Shown here: positions 7,670-22,359 of the stretch, piece by piece
Numbering within the stretch: position 1 is the first letter of the stretch
Layout of the letters: each line of letters opens with the position of its first letter
Assembly (NCBI GenBank): GCA_963855995.1
Contig: OY979723.1
Location: 6,508,176 to 6,572,175 of the forward strand
Source of the DNA: Muricea muricata
Lineage: Eukaryota > Cnidaria > Anthozoa > Malacalcyonacea > Plexauridae
Reading direction: 5' to 3'
DNA length: 64,000 nt
Translations under genes and position numbers: made by a program
The notes under the pieces: model-generated
The model's input: the letters and a program-made list of their open reading frames with translations, nothing else
Databases searched by the model: none
What the model was told of the DNA's origin: nothing

Positions 7670-9796
7670 ATCGTAAATCCGTACATTATACTTCATAATT
7701 GTTCGCTGGGGGAAAGAACTAGCTGTGATTCATTATGAATGACGCGCCTTTTATAATACTACCACTTCAATGCCAGGGTGGATACACAACATGACGCATA
7801 GTTTGCATAAGTATCAAATGATAAACACCCAATGATAATTGCATTTTGTCCTAAATACGTTTACGTATTTTAAAATCCAGATAAATCGAGATGTCTTCCT
7901 TGCGTTGGCGAAAAGCAAAATCACCAATGTCCGATCACTTGTAGTATCCAGTCGCAAAATGACTGACGCATACATGTAAAGAAAAATCCGTGCTAATTGT
8001 ATGTGTTGAACATCTCTGCGCTTTAAAACGTCCGTCAACTTAGTCATTTGCGAATACTGTCAAAAATACTCTCAAATACACGCATTTTTAACTTCAGAAC
8101 TAAATTTTAATTCATTAATATAAATGAACCTCACAGACAATCAGTGACAAAACACTCTGGACAAAATATCAAATAACACTACACTGCTGTATATTTGACC
8201 CCCCGTGCCCCCCTTTCAATGTTGAAGCGAACAATTATGACACAAAATGTTGTATACAACACCAACAACATTGTTTAGGGTGGGGGGGGGAGGGAGGGAG
8301 CTGCTTTATCTAAGCAACTCTCTAAAAATTGTGTTACTTGTAGGTTGAGAAGCAACTGTCCAAAACAGTTTTGTCACTGATTGTATTAAAGCCATATCCT
8401 GCCAGATTGTATTGCATTGTTAAAAAATTTGGAATCTCTTGCGACGAGCAAAGAAATATCACTCCCTGTGGCTGTTGCTTTGCCGAATTTTTATGAAAGA
8501 AGTAACTATTCATTATGTTAGGTGAACACACAATTTCGGACATTTCTAACAATATCAATTTTGTGCACGAATATTTTGTGTAAGTAAAGCGCTTATGTCA
8601 GCAAATTTATCTCACGATTCCCACTCCTACTTAAGTAATAGTTATGGGGTAAAAGTATAATCAGATGAACTATTACTCAAATTTTCTCGCATTCCTTATT
8701 CGATTAACCTATAATGAATTGACTTGGATCTTTACTTTACGTAATATCAATAATATGACATGAAAATCTATATTTTACCTCACGGTTCCCACTTTTCAAA
8801 CAAAATAATGTGAGATGTCTCACTTTACTTATTGAATAAAGTGGGAACCGTCGCTTTTAGCAGCTCGTTTCTCTGTATAGCGCTCTTTGTAAGCGTATTT
8901 AGACTATAAATGTTCATATTACTTGCACATACTCATGCCATGAATTTTATTTTTCGAAAACGATAAAATACGGTCAAATATCATGAAACGTACTGCATTA
9001 GCGTATGTGGGAATCGTTTAAGCGGAAGCGTGTCTTGCAAACGTTTCCATAGTAATTTGTTAATATTTTGTTCGATACCCATTTCTCTGCAATACAGCGT
9101 TAATTCGCTTTGGCACACTTGTAATTATATTATCTACATAATCTACAGGGATGTTATGTAAAGTTTTTATAACTCTACTTTTAAATTCCTGCCATGTCTC
9201 TCGTACAATTTGCGAATCTATAACTTGTCGCTCGAGCCCTTTTTTTGCTATATGGAACATGTTTTCGATTGGATTTAAGTCTGGAGATCTTGCTGGAATG
9301 CAGAATAATTCACAGCATTCTTTCTCTATAGCTTTGCGAGCAGCAACGCTTCGTTGAGATGGATCATTGTCCATAATGAACCATTTTCGTCCACGTTTAC
9401 GCGAGAACAGAAGAGGAAACTTGTTCTGCACAAACCAAGCAAAATACCTTCCGGTCATTTTCTCGTATTCCTCGACCATAACGGCTCCCTGCTTGTAGGA
9501 AATTGCAACGAGTAGGTGCAGACGTTTCCCACCAGCAAGACTTTTTGACCCTTTCGCAGTAACCTGTAAACCCTACGACCTTTTCCTCCACACCCGCCCT
9601 CTTGGAGCTAATGCGTCACTAAGAGGCCTGGTCTTGTGAACAGAAGATACCCCGTCTAAATAGAATGCAATACTTCGAGTGAAGAAATTTGGGCTTGTCG
9701 ATAGTAATTTCTTGCACTCACATGCAAATGCCTTTCGTTTCCTACGGTCACCGTTTGTTACAACTCCCTTTTTTACGTGCTGGTAGAAAGTTAAAA
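7348..9796. repeat. Monomer 4 (2449 bp, AGGGT/G9 type)
   Basis: Nine Gs after AGGGT. Carries the shared T at 7551 and two private changes, T to C at 9090 and T to C at 9429, both inside the transposase relic. Confidence 0.97.
8137..8384. mobile_element. Foldback/MITE-like element, monomer 4
   Basis: Arms intact; AGGGT with nine Gs. Confidence 0.6.
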
Positions 9797-10118
9797 CCAG
9801 CCGCTTTCACCTCTCGATAAATGGTACGGTATGATATTTCGCGTGATAATAGGCCCCTTTGGGCAACCAAACGCTGAACAGTAAAGTTTGGGTCTTCATT
9901 TCGAATAGTATTAATTGTTCTTATTAGTTTTCTTCGATCTCTGTCTGTCAGCTTCTTCGGCCTACCAATATTTTTGGGTTTAATTATGCTGCGTTTTTCC
10001 TGGACACTGTCCCTGAGAATAAGCGAAACAGGTGGTTTGGATATATTCGCCTTTTTAGCAATCACTCTGCATGAATACTTTTTTCTCGGCCAAGGAAAAG
10101 AACATATGCTCGCGTCAT
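9060..10118 (-). pseudogene. Tc1-like transposase relic, copy 4
   Basis: Same lesions as the reference copy. Private T to C at 9090 near the C-terminus and at 9429 before the second catalytic D; both are silent in the transposase frame. Confidence 0.92.
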
Positions 10119-12245
10119 ATCGTAAATCCGTACATTATACTTCATAATTGTTCGCTGGGGGAAAGAACTAGCTGTGATTCATTATGAATGACGCGCCTTT
10201 TATAATACTACCACTTCAATGCCAGGGTGGATACACAACATGACGCATAGTTTGCATAAGTATCAAATGATAAACACCCAATGATAATTGCATTTTGTCC
10301 TAAATACGTTTACGTATTTTAAAATCCAGATAAATCGAGATGTCTTCCTTGCGTTGGCGAAAAGCAAAATCACCAATGTCCGATCACTTGTAGTATCCAG
10401 TCGCAAAATGACTGACGCATACATGTAAAGAAAAATCCGTGCTAATTGTATGTGTTGAACATCTCTGCGCTTTAAAACGTCCGTCAACTTAGTCATTTGC
10501 GAATACTGTCAAAAATACTCTCAAATACACGCATTTTTAACTTCAGAACTAAATTTTAATTCATTAATATAAATGAACCTCACAGACAATCAGTGACAAA
10601 ACACTCTGGACAAAATATCAAATAACACTACACTGCTGTATATTTGACCCCCCGTGCCCCCCTTTCAATGTTGAAGCGAACAATTATGACACAAAATGTT
10701 GTATACAACACCAACAACATTGTTTAGGGTGGGGGGGGGAGGGAGGGAGCTGCTTTATCTAAGCAACTCTCTAAAAATTGTGTTACTTGTAGGTTGAGAA
10801 GCAACTGTCCAAAACAGTTTTGTCACTGATTGTATTAAAGCCATATCCTGCCAGATTGTATTGCATTGTTAAAAAATTTGGAATCTCTTGCGACGAGCAA
10901 AGAAATATCACTCCCTGTGGCTGTTGCTTTGCCGAATTTTTATGAAAGAAGTAACTATTCATTATGTTAGGTGAACACACAATTTCGGACATTTCTAACA
11001 ATATCAATTTTGTGCACGAATATTTTGTGTAAGTAAAGCGCTTATGTCAGCAAATTTATCTCACGATTCCCACTCCTACTTAAGTAATAGTTATGGGGTA
11101 AAAGTATAATCAGATGAACTATTACTCAAATTTTCTCGCATTCCTTATTCGATTAACCTATAATGAATTGACTTGGATCTTTACTTTACGTAATATCAAT
11201 AATATGACATGAAAATCTATATTTTACCTCACGGTTCCCACTTTTCAAACAAAATAATGTGAGATGTCTCACTTTACTTATTGAATAAAGTGGGAACCGT
11301 CGCTTTTAGCAGCTCGTTTCTCTGTATAGCGCTCTTTGTAAGCGTATTTAGACTATAAATGTTCATATTACTTGCACATACTCATGCCATGAATTTTATT
11401 TTTCGAAAACGATAAAATACGGTCAAATATCATGAAACGTACTGCATTAGCGTATGTGGGAATCGTTTAAGCGGAAGCGTGTCTTGCAAACGTTTCCATA
11501 GTAATTTGTTAATATTTTGTTCGATACCCATTTCTCTGTAATACAGCGTTAATTCGCTTTGGCACACTTGTAATTATATTATCTACATAATCTACAGGGA
11601 TGTTATGTAAAGTTTTTATAACTCTACTTTTAAATTCCTGCCATGTCTCTCGTACAATTTGCGAATCTATAACTTGTCGCTCGAGCCCTTTTTTTGCTAT
11701 ATGGAACATGTTTTCGATTGGATTTAAGTCTGGAGATCTTGCTGGAATGCAGAATAATTCACAGCATTCTTTCTCTATAGCTTTGCGAGCAGCAACGCTT
11801 CGTTGAGATGGATCATTGTCCATAATGAACCATTTTCGTCCACGTTTACGCGAGAACAGAAGAGGAAACTTGTTCTGTACAAACCAAGCAAAATACCTTC
11901 CGGTCATTTTCTCGTATTCCTCGACCATAACGGCTCCCTGCTTGTAGGAAATTGCAACGAGTAGGTGCAGACGTTTCCCACCAGCAAGACTTTTTGACCC
12001 TTTCGCAGTAACCTGTAAACCCTACGACCTTTTCCTCCACACCCGCCCTCTTGGAGCTAATGCGTCACTAAGAGGCCTGGTCTTGTGAACAGAAGATACC
12101 CCGTCTAAATAGAATGCAATACTTCGAGTGAAGAAATTTGGGCTTGTCGATAGTAATTTCTTGCACTCACATGCAAATGCCTTTCGTTTCCTACGGTCAC
12201 CGTTTGTTACAACTCCCTTTTTTACGTGCTGGTAGAAAGTTAAAA
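9797..12245. repeat. Monomer 5 (2449 bp, AGGGT/G9 type)
   Basis: Nine Gs after AGGGT. No other departure from the common sequence was noticed. Confidence 0.97.
10586..10833. mobile_element. Foldback/MITE-like element, monomer 5
   Basis: Arms intact; AGGGT with nine Gs. Confidence 0.6.
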
Positions 12246-12567
12246 CCAGCCGCTTTCACCTCTCGATAAATGGTACGGTATGATATTTCGCGTGATAATA
12301 GGCCCCTTTGGGCAACCAAACGCTGAACAGTAAAGTTTGGGTCTTCATTTCGAATAGTATTAATTGTTCTTATTAGTTTTCTTCGATCTCTGTCTGTCAG
12401 CTTCTTCGGCCTACCAATATTTTTGGGTTTAATTATGCTGCGTTTTTCCTGGACACTGTCCCTGAGAATAAGCGAAACAGGTGGTTTGGATATATTCGCC
12501 TTTTTAGCAATCACTCTGCATGAATACTTTTTTCTCGGCCAAGGAAAAGAACATATGCTCGCGTCAT
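11509..12567 (-). pseudogene. Tc1-like transposase relic, copy 5
   Basis: Same lesions as the reference copy; no protein-level difference seen. Confidence 0.92.
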
Positions 12568-14695
12568 ATCGTAAATCCGTACATTATACTTCATAATTGT
12601 TCGCTGGGGGAAAGAACTAGCTGTGATTCATTATGAATGACGCGCCTTTTATAATACTACCACTTCAATGCCAGGGTGGATACACAACATGACGCATAGT
12701 TTGCATAAGTATCAAATGATAAACACCCAATGATAATTGCATTTTGTCCTAAATACGTTTACGTATTTTAAAATCCAGATAAATCGAGATGTCTTCCTTG
12801 CGTTGGCGAAAAGCAAAATCACCAATGTCCGATCACTTGTAGTATCCAGTCGCAAAATGACTGACGCATACATGTAAAGAAAAATCCGTGCTAATTGTAT
12901 GTGTTGAACATCTCTGCGCTTTAAAACGTCCGTCAACTTAGTCATTTGCGAATACTGTCAAAAATACTCTCAAATACACGCATTTTTAACTTCAGAACTA
13001 AATTTTAATTCATTAATATAAATGAACCTCACAGACAATCAGTGACAAAACACTCTGGACAAAATATCAAATAACACTACACTGCTGTATATTTGACCCC
13101 CCGTGCCCCCCTTTCAATGTTGAAGCGAACAATTATGACACAAAATGTTGTATACAACACCAACAACATTGTTTAGGGTGGGGGGGGGGAGGGAGGGAGC
13201 TGCTTTATCTAAGCAACTCTCTAAAAATTGTGTTACTTGTAGGTTGAGAAGCAACTGTCCAAAACAGTTTTGTCACTGATTGTATTAAAGCCATATCCTG
13301 CCAGATTGTATTGCATTGTTAAAAAATTTGGAATCTCTTGCGACGAGCAAAGAAATATCACTCCCTGTGGCTGTTGCTTTGCCGAATTTTTATGAAAGAA
13401 GTAACTATTCATTATGTTAGGTGAACACACAATTTCGGACATTTCTAACAATATCAATTTTGTGCACGAATATTTTGTGTAAGTAAAGCGCTTATGTCAG
13501 CAAATTTATCTCACGATTCCCACTCCTACTTAAGTAATAGTTATGGGGTAAAAGTATAATCAGATGAACTATTACTCAAATTTTCTCGCATTCCTTATTC
13601 GATTAACCTATAATGAATTGACTTGGATCTTTACTTTACGTAATATCAATAATATGACATGAAAATCTATATTTTACCTCACGGTTCCCACTTTTCAAAC
13701 AAAATAATGTGAGATGTCTCACTTTACTTATTGAATAAAGTGGGAACCGTCGCTTTTAGCAGCTCGTTTCTCTGTATAGCGCTCTTTGTAAGCGTATTTA
13801 GACTATAAATGTTCATATTACTTGCACATACTCATGCCATGAATTTTATTTTTCGAAAACGATAAAATACGGTCAAATATCATGAAACGTACTGCATTAG
13901 CGTATGTGGGAATCGTTTAAGCGGAAGCGTGTCTTGCAAACGTTTCCATAGTAATTTGTTAATATTTTGTTCGATACCCATTTCTCTGTAATACAGCGTT
14001 AATTCGCTTTGGCACACTTGTAATTATATTATCTACATAATCTACAGGGATGTTATGTAAAGTTTTTATAACTCTACTTTTAAATTCCTGCCATGTCTCT
14101 CGTACAATTTGCGAATCTATAACTTGTCGCTCGAGCCCTTTTTTTGCTATATGGAACATGTTTTCGATTGGATTTAAGTCTGGAGATCTTGCTGGAATGC
14201 AGAATAATTCACAGCATTCTTTCTCTATAGCTTTGCGAGCAGCAACGCTTCGTTGAGATGGATCATTGTCCATAATGAACCATTTTCGTCCACGTTTACG
14301 CGAGAACAGAAGAGGAAACTTGTTCTGTACAAACCAAGCAAAATACCTTCCGGTCATTTTCTCGTATTCCTCGACCATAACGGCTCCCTGCTTGTAGGAA
14401 ATTGCAACGAGTAGGTGCAGACGTTTCCCACCAGCAAGACTTTTTGACCCTTTCGCAGTAACCTGTAAACCCTACGACCTTTTCCTCCACACCCGCCCTC
14501 TTGGAGCTAATGCGTCACTAAGAGGCCTGGTCTTGTGAACAGAAGATACCCCGTCTAAATAGAATGCAATACTTCGAGTGAAGAAATTTGGGCTTGTCGA
14601 TAGTAATTTCTTGCACTCACATGCAAATGCCTTTCGTTTCCTACGGTCACCGTTTGTTACAACTCCCTTTTTTACGTGCTGGTAGAAAGTTAAAA
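12246..14695. repeat. Monomer 6 (2450 bp, AGGGT/G10 type)
   Basis: Ten Gs after AGGGT, as in the next monomer. No other departure from the common sequence was noticed. Confidence 0.97.
13035..13283. mobile_element. Foldback/MITE-like element, monomer 6
   Basis: Arms intact; AGGGT with ten Gs. Confidence 0.6.
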
Positions 14696-15017
14696 CCAGC
14701 CGCTTTCACCTCTCGATAAATGGTACGGTATGATATTTCGCGTGATAATAGGCCCCTTTGGGCAACCAAACGCTGAACAGTAAAGTTTGGGTCTTCATTT
14801 CGAATAGTATTAATTGTTCTTATTAGTTTTCTTCGATCTCTGTCTGTCAGCTTCTTCGGCCTACCAATATTTTTGGGTTTAATTATGCTGCGTTTTTCCT
14901 GGACACTGTCCCTGAGAATAAGCGAAACAGGTGGTTTGGATATATTCGCCTTTTTAGCAATCACTCTGCATGAATACTTTTTTCTCGGCCAAGGAAAAGA
15001 ACATATGCTCGCGTCAT
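13959..15017 (-). pseudogene. Tc1-like transposase relic, copy 6
   Basis: Same lesions as the reference copy; no protein-level difference seen. Confidence 0.92.
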
Positions 15018-17145
15018 ATCGTAAATCCGTACATTATACTTCATAATTGTTCGCTGGGGGAAAGAACTAGCTGTGATTCATTATGAATGACGCGCCTTTT
15101 ATAATACTACCACTTCAATGCCAGGGTGGATACACAACATGACGCATAGTTTGCATAAGTATCAAATGATAAACACCCAATGATAATTGCATTTTGTCCT
15201 AAATACGTTTACGTATTTTAAAATCCAGATAAATCGAGATGTCTTCCTTGCGTTGGCGAAAAGCAAAATCACCAATGTCCGATCACTTGTAGTATCCAGT
15301 CGCAAAATGACTGACGCATACATGTAAAGAAAAATCCGTGCTAATTGTATGTGTTGAACATCTCTGCGCTTTAAAACGTCCGTCAACTTAGTCATTTGCG
15401 AATACTGTCAAAAATACTCTCAAATACACGCATTTTTAACTTCAGAACTAAATTTTAATTCATTAATATAAATGAACCTCACAGACAATCAGTGACAAAA
15501 CACTCTGGACAAAATATCAAATAACACTACACTGCTGTATATTTGACCCCCCGTGCCCCCCTTTCAATGTTGAAGCGAACAATTATGACACAAAATGTTG
15601 TATACAACACCAACAACATTGTTTAGGGTGGGGGGGGGGAGGGAGGGAGCTGCTTTATCTAAGCAACTCTCTAAAAATTGTGTTACTTGTAGGTTGAGAA
15701 GCAACTGTCCAAAACAGTTTTGTCACTGATTGTATTAAAGCCATATCCTGCCAGATTGTATTGCATTGTTAAAAAATTTGGAATCTCTTGCGACGAGCAA
15801 AGAAATATCACTCCCTGTGGCTGTTGCTTTGCCGAATTTTTATGAAAGAAGTAACTATTCATTATGTTAGGTGAACACACAATTTCGGACATTTCTAACA
15901 ATATCAATTTTGTGCACGAATATTTTGTGTAAGTAAAGCGCTTATGTCAGCAAATTTATCTCACGATTCCCACTCCTACTTAAGTAATAGTTATGGGGTA
16001 AAAGTATAATCAGATGAACTATTACTCAAATTTTCTCGCATTCCTTATTCGATTAACCTATAATGAATTGACTTGGATCTTTACTTTACGTAATATCAAT
16101 AATATGACATGAAAATCTATATTTTACCTCACGGTTCCCACTTTTCAAACAAAATAATGTGAGATGTCTCACTTTACTTATTGAATAAAGTGGGAACCGT
16201 CGCTTTTAGCAGCTCGTTTCTCTGTATAGCGCTCTTTGTAAGCGTATTTAGACTATAAATGTTCATATTACTTGCACATACTCATGCCATGAATTTTATT
16301 TTTCGAAAACGATAAAATACGGTCAAATATCATGAAACGTACTGCATTAGCGTATGTGGGAATCGTTTAAGCGGAAGCGTGTCTTGCAAACGTTTCCATA
16401 GTAATTTGTTAATATTTTGTTCGATACCCATTTCTCTGTAATACAGCGTTAATTCGCTTTGGCACACTTGTAATTATATTATCTACATAATCTACAGGGA
16501 TGTTATGTAAAGTTTTTATAACTCTACTTTTAAATTCCTGCCATGTCTCTCGTACAATTTGCGAATCTATAACTTGTCGCTCGAGCCCTTTTTTTGCTAT
16601 ATGGAACATGTTTTCGATTGGATTTAAGTCTGGAGATCTTGCTGGAATGCAGAATAATTCACAGCATTCTTTCTCTATAGCTTTGCGAGCAGCAACGCTT
16701 CGTTGAGATGGATCATTGTCCATAATGAACCATTTTCGTCCACGTTTACGCGAGAACAGAAGAGGAAACTTGTTCTGTACAAACCAAGCAAAATACCTTC
16801 CGGTCATTTTCTCGTATTCCTCGACCATAACGGCTCCCTGCTTGTAGGAAATTGCAACGAGTAGGTGCAGACGTTTCCCACCAGCAAGACTTTTTGACCC
16901 TTTCGCAGTAACCTGTAAACCCTACGACCTTTTCCTCCACACCCGCCCTCTTGGAGCTAATGCGTCACTAAGAGGCCTGGTCTTGTGAACAGAAGATACC
17001 CCGTCTAAATAGAATGCAATACTTCGAGTGAAGAAATTTGGGCTTGTCGATAGTAATTTCTTGCACTCACATGCAAATGCCTTTCGTTTCCTACGGTCAC
17101 CGTTTGTTACAACTCCCTTTTTTACGTGCTGGTAGAAAGTTAAAA
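14696..17145. repeat. Monomer 7 (2450 bp, AGGGT/G10 type)
   Basis: Ten Gs after AGGGT; looks like a direct duplicate of monomer 6. It is the last of six consecutive AGGGT monomers (2-7). Confidence 0.97.
15485..15733. mobile_element. Foldback/MITE-like element, monomer 7
   Basis: Arms intact; AGGGT with ten Gs. Confidence 0.6.
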
Positions 17146-17467
17146 CCAGCCGCTTTCACCTCTCGATAAATGGTACGGTATGATATTTCGCGTGATAATA
17201 GGCCCCTTTGGGCAACCAAACGCTGAACAGTAAAGTTTGGGTCTTCATTTCGAATAGTATTAATTGTTCTTATTAGTTTTCTTCGATCTCTGTCTGTCAG
17301 CTTCTTCGGCCTACCAATATTTTTGGGTTTAATTATGCTGCGTTTTTCCTGGACACTGTCCCTGAGAATAAGCGAAACAGGTGGTTTGGATATATTCGCC
17401 TTTTTAGCAATCACTCTGCATGAATACTTTTTTCTCGGCCAAGGAAAAGAACATATGCTCGCGTCAT
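16409..17467 (-). pseudogene. Tc1-like transposase relic, copy 7
   Basis: Same lesions as the reference copy; no protein-level difference seen. Confidence 0.92.
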
Positions 17468-19591
17468 ATCGTAAATCCGTACATTATACTTCATAATTGT
17501 TCGCTGGGGGAAAGAACTAGCTGTGATTCATTATGAATGACGCGCCTTTTATAATACTACCACTTCAATGCCAGGGTGGATACACAACATGACGCATAGT
17601 TTGCATAAGTATCAAATGATAAACACCCAATGATAATTGCATTTTGTCCTAAATACGTTTACGTATTTTAAAATCCAGATAAATCGAGATGTCTTCCTTG
17701 CGTTGGCGAAAAGCAAAATCACCAATGTCCGATCACTTGTAGTATCCAGTCGCAAAATGACTGACGCATACATGTAAAGAAAAATCCGTGCTAATTGTAT
17801 GTGTTGAACATCTCTGCGCTTTAAAACGTCCGTCAACTTAGTCATTTGCGAATACTGTCAAAAATACTCTCAAATACACGCATTTTTAACTTCAGAACTA
17901 AATTTTAATTCATTAATATAAATGAACCTCACAGACAATCAGTGACAAAACACTCTGGACAAAATATCAAATAACACTACACTGCTGTATATTTGACCCC
18001 CCGTGCCCCCCTTTCAATGTTGAAGCGAACAATTATGACACAAAATGTTGTATACAACACCAACAACATTGTTTAGAGTGGGGGGAGGGAGGGAGCTGCT
18101 TTATCTAAGCAACTCTCTAAAAATTGTGTTACTTGTAGGTTGAGAAGCAACTGTCCAAAACAGTTTTGTCACTGATTGTATTAAAGCCATATCCTGCCAG
18201 ATTGTATTGCATTGTTAAAAAATTTGGAATCTCTTGCGACGAGCAAAGAAATATCACTCCCTGTGGCTGTTGCTTTGCCGAATTTTTATGAAAGAAGTAA
18301 CTATTCATTATGTTAGGTGAACACACAATTTCGGACATTTCTAACAATATCAATTTTGTGCACGAATATTTTGTGTAAGTAAAGCGCTTATGTCAGCAAA
18401 TTTATCTCACGATTCCCACTCCTACTTAAGTAATAGTTATGGGGTAAAAGTATAATCAGATGAACTATTACTCAAATTTTCTCGCATTCCTTATTCGATT
18501 AACCTATAATGAATTGACTTGGATCTTTACTTTACGTAATATCAATAATATGACATGAAAATCTATATTTTACCTCACGGTTCCCACTTTTCAAACAAAA
18601 TAATGTGAGATGTCTCACTTTACTTATTGAATAAAGTGGGAACCGTCGCTTTTAGCAGCTCGTTTCTCTGTATAGCGCTCTTTGTAAGCGTATTTAGACT
18701 ATAAATGTTCATATTACTTGCACATACTCATGCCATGAATTTTATTTTTCGAAAACGATAAAATACGGTCAAATATCATGAAACGTACTGCATTAGCGTA
18801 TGTGGGAATCGTTTAAGCGGAAGCGTGTCTTGCAAACGTTTCCATAGTAATTTGTTAATATTTTGTTCGATACCCATTTCTCTGTAATACAGCGTTAATT
18901 CGCTTTGGCACACTTGTAATTATATTATCTACATAATCTACAGGGATGTTATGTAAAGTTTTTATAACTCTACTTTTAAATTCCTGCCATGTCTCTCGTA
19001 CAATTTGCGAATCTATAACTTGTCGCTCGAGCCCTTTTTTTGCTATATGGAACATGTTTTCGATTGGATTTAAGTCTGGAGATCTTGCTGGAATGCAGAA
19101 TAATTCACAGCATTCTTTCTCTATAGCTTTGCGAGCAGCAACGCTTCGTTGAGATGGATCATTGTCCATAATGAACCATTTTCGTCCACGTTTACGCGAG
19201 AACAGAAGAGGAAACTTGTTCTGTACAAACCAAGCAAAATACCTTCCGGTCATTTTCTCGTATTCCTCGACCATAGCGGCTCCCTGCTTGTAGGAAATTG
19301 CAACGAGTAGGTGCAGACGTTTCCCACCAGCAAGACTTTTTGACCCTTTCGCAGTAACCTGTAAACCCTACGACCTTTTCCTCCACACCCGCCCTCTTGG
19401 AGCTAATGCGTCACTAAGAGGCCTGGTCTTGTGAACAGAAGATACCCCGTCTAAATAGAATGCAATACTTCGAGTGAAGAAATTTGGGCTTGTCGATAGT
19501 AATTTCTTGCACTCACATGCAAATGCCTTTCGTTTCCTACGGTCACCGTTTGTTACAACTCCCTTTTTTACGTGCTGGTAGAAAGTTAAAA
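17146..19591. repeat. Monomer 8 (2446 bp, AGAGT/G6 type)
   Basis: Six Gs after AGAGT; opens a run of six AGAGT monomers (8-13). Carries A to G at 19276, found elsewhere only in monomer 19. Confidence 0.97.
17935..18179. mobile_element. Foldback/MITE-like element, monomer 8
   Basis: Arms intact; AGAGT with six Gs. Confidence 0.6.
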
Positions 19592-19913
19592 CCAGCCGCT
19601 TTCACCTCTCGATAAATGGTACGGTATGATATTTCGCGTGATAATAGGCCCCTTTGGGCAACCAAACGCTGAACAGTAAAGTTTGGGTCTTCATTTCGAA
19701 TAGTATTAATTGTTCTTATTAGTTTTCTTCGATCTCTGTCTGTCAGCTTCTTCGGCCTACCAATATTTTTGGGTTTAATTATGCTGCGTTTTTCCTGGAC
19801 ACTGTCCCTGAGAATAAGCGAAACAGGTGGTTTGGATATATTCGCCTTTTTAGCAATCACTCTGCATGAATACTTTTTTCTCGGCCAAGGAAAAGAACAT
19901 ATGCTCGCGTCAT
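18855..19913 (-). pseudogene. Tc1-like transposase relic, copy 8
   Basis: Same lesions. A to G at 19276 changes the Val before the internal MVEEY segment to Ala, as in copy 19. Confidence 0.92.
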
Positions 19914-22037
19914 ATCGTAAATCCGTACATTATACTTCATAATTGTTCGCTGGGGGAAAGAACTAGCTGTGATTCATTATGAATGACGCGCCTTTTATAA
20001 TACTACCACTTCAATGCCAGGGTGGATACACAACATGACGCATAGTTTGCATAAGTATCAAATGATAAACACCCAATGATAATTGCATTTTGTCCTAAAT
20101 ACGTTTACGTATTTTAAAATCCAGATAAATCGAGATGTCTTCCTTGCGTTGGCGAAAAGCAAAATCACCAATGTCCGATCACTTGTAGTATCCAGTCGCA
20201 AAATGACTGACGCATACATGTAAAGAAAAATCCGTGCTAATTGTATGTGTTGAACATCTCTGCGCTTTAAAACGTCCGTCAACTTAGTCATTTGCGAATA
20301 CTGTCAAAAATACTCTCAAATACACGCATTTTTAACTTCAGAACTAAATTTTAATTCATTAATATAAATGAACCTCACAGACAATCAGTGACAAAACACT
20401 CTGGACAAAATATCAAATAACACTACACTGCTGTATATTTGACCCCCCGTGCCCCCCTTTCAATGTTGAAGCGAACAATTATGACACAAAATGTTGTATA
20501 CAACACCAACAACATTGTTTAGAGTGGGGGGAGGGAGGGAGCTGCTTTATCTAAGCAACTTTCTAAAAATTGTGTTACTTGTAGGTTGAGAAGCAACTGT
20601 CCAAAACAGTTTTGTCACTGATTGTATTAAAGCCATATCCTGCCAGATTGTATTGCATTGTTAAAAAATTTGGAATCTCTTGCGACGAGCAAAGAAATAT
20701 CACTCCCTGTGGCTGTTGCTTTGCCGAATTTTTATGAAAGAAGTAACTATTCATTATGTTAGGTGAACACACAATTTCGGACATTTCTAACAATATCAAT
20801 TTTGTGCACGAATATTTTGTGTAAGTAAAGCGCTTATGTCAGCAAATTTATCTCACGATTCCCACTCCTACTTAAGTAATAGTTATGGGGTAAAAGTATA
20901 ATCAGATGAACTATTACTCAAATTTTCTCGCATTCCTTATTCGATTAACCTATAATGAATTGACTTGGATCTTTACTTTACGTAATATCAATAATATGAC
21001 ATGAAAATCTATATTTTACCTCACGGTTCCCACTTTTCAAACAAAATAATGTGAGATGTCTCACTTTACTTATTGAATAAAGTGGGAACCGTCGCTTTTA
21101 GCAGCTCGTTTCTCTGTATAGCGCTCTTTGTAAGCGTATTTAGACTATAAATGTTCATATTACTTGCACATACTCATGCCATGAATTTTATTTTTCGAAA
21201 ACGATAAAATACGGTCAAATATCATGAAACGTACTGCATTAGCGTATGTGGGAATCGTTTAAGCGGAAGCGTGTCTTGCAAACGTTTCCATAGTAATTTG
21301 TTAATATTTTGTTCGATACCCATTTCTCTGTAATACAGCGTTAATTCGCTTTGGCACACTTGTAATTATATTATCTACATAATCTACAGGGATGTTATGT
21401 AAAGTTTTTATAACTCTACTTTTAAATTCCTGCCATGTCTCTCGTACAATTTGCGAATCTATAACTTGTCGCTCGAGCCCTTTTTTTGCTATATGGAACA
21501 TGTTTTCGATTGGATTTAAGTCTGGAGATCTTGCTGGAATGCAGAATAATTCACAGCATTCTTTCTCTATAGCTTTGCGAGCAGCAACGCTTCGTTGAGA
21601 TGGATCATTGTCCATAATGAACCATTTTCGTCCACGTTTACGCGAGAACAGAAGAGGAAACTTGTTCTGTACAAACCAAGCAAAATACCTTCCGGTCATT
21701 TTCTCGTATTCCTCGACCATAACGGCTCCCTGCTTGTAGGAAATTGCAACGAGTAGGTGCAGACGTTTCCCACCAGCAAGACTTTTTGACCCTTTCGCAG
21801 TAACCTGTAAACCCTACGACCTTTTCCTCCACACCCGCCCTCTTGGAGCTAATGCGTCACTAAGAGGCCTGGTCTTGTGAACAGAAGATACCCCGTCTAA
21901 ATAGAATGCAATACTTCGAGTGAAGAAATTTGGGCTTGTCGATAGTAATTTCTTGCACTCACATGCAAATGCCTTTCGTTTCCTACGGTCACCGTTTGTT
22001 ACAACTCCCTTTTTTACGTGCTGGTAGAAAGTTAAAA
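19592..22037. repeat. Monomer 9 (2446 bp, AGAGT/G6 type)
   Basis: Six Gs after AGAGT. Carries C to T at 20561, shared with monomers 10, 11, 12, 17 and 26. Confidence 0.97.
20381..20625. mobile_element. Foldback/MITE-like element, monomer 9
   Basis: Arms intact; AGAGT with six Gs; C to T at 20561 right of the G-run. Confidence 0.6.
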
Positions 22038-22359
22038 CCAGCCGCTTTCACCTCTCGATAAATGGTACGGTATGATACTTCGCGTGATAATAGGCCCCTT
22101 TGGGCAACCAAACGCTGAACAGTAAAGTTTGGGTCTTCATTTCGAATAGTATTAATTGTTCTTATTAGTTTTCTTCGATCTCTGTCTGTCAGCTTCTTCG
22201 GCCTACCAATATTTTTGGGTTTAATTATGCTGCGTTTTTCCTGGACACTGTCCCTGAGAATAAGCGAAACAGGTGGTTTGGATATATTCGCCTTTTTAGC
22301 AATCACTCTGCATGAATACTTTTTTCTCGGCCAAGGAAAAGAACATATGCTCGCGTCAT
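21301..22359 (-). pseudogene. Tc1-like transposase relic, copy 9
   Basis: Same lesions. T to C at 22078 changes Ile to Val in the second helix-turn-helix (SREISYR to SREVSYR), as in copy 17. Confidence 0.92.
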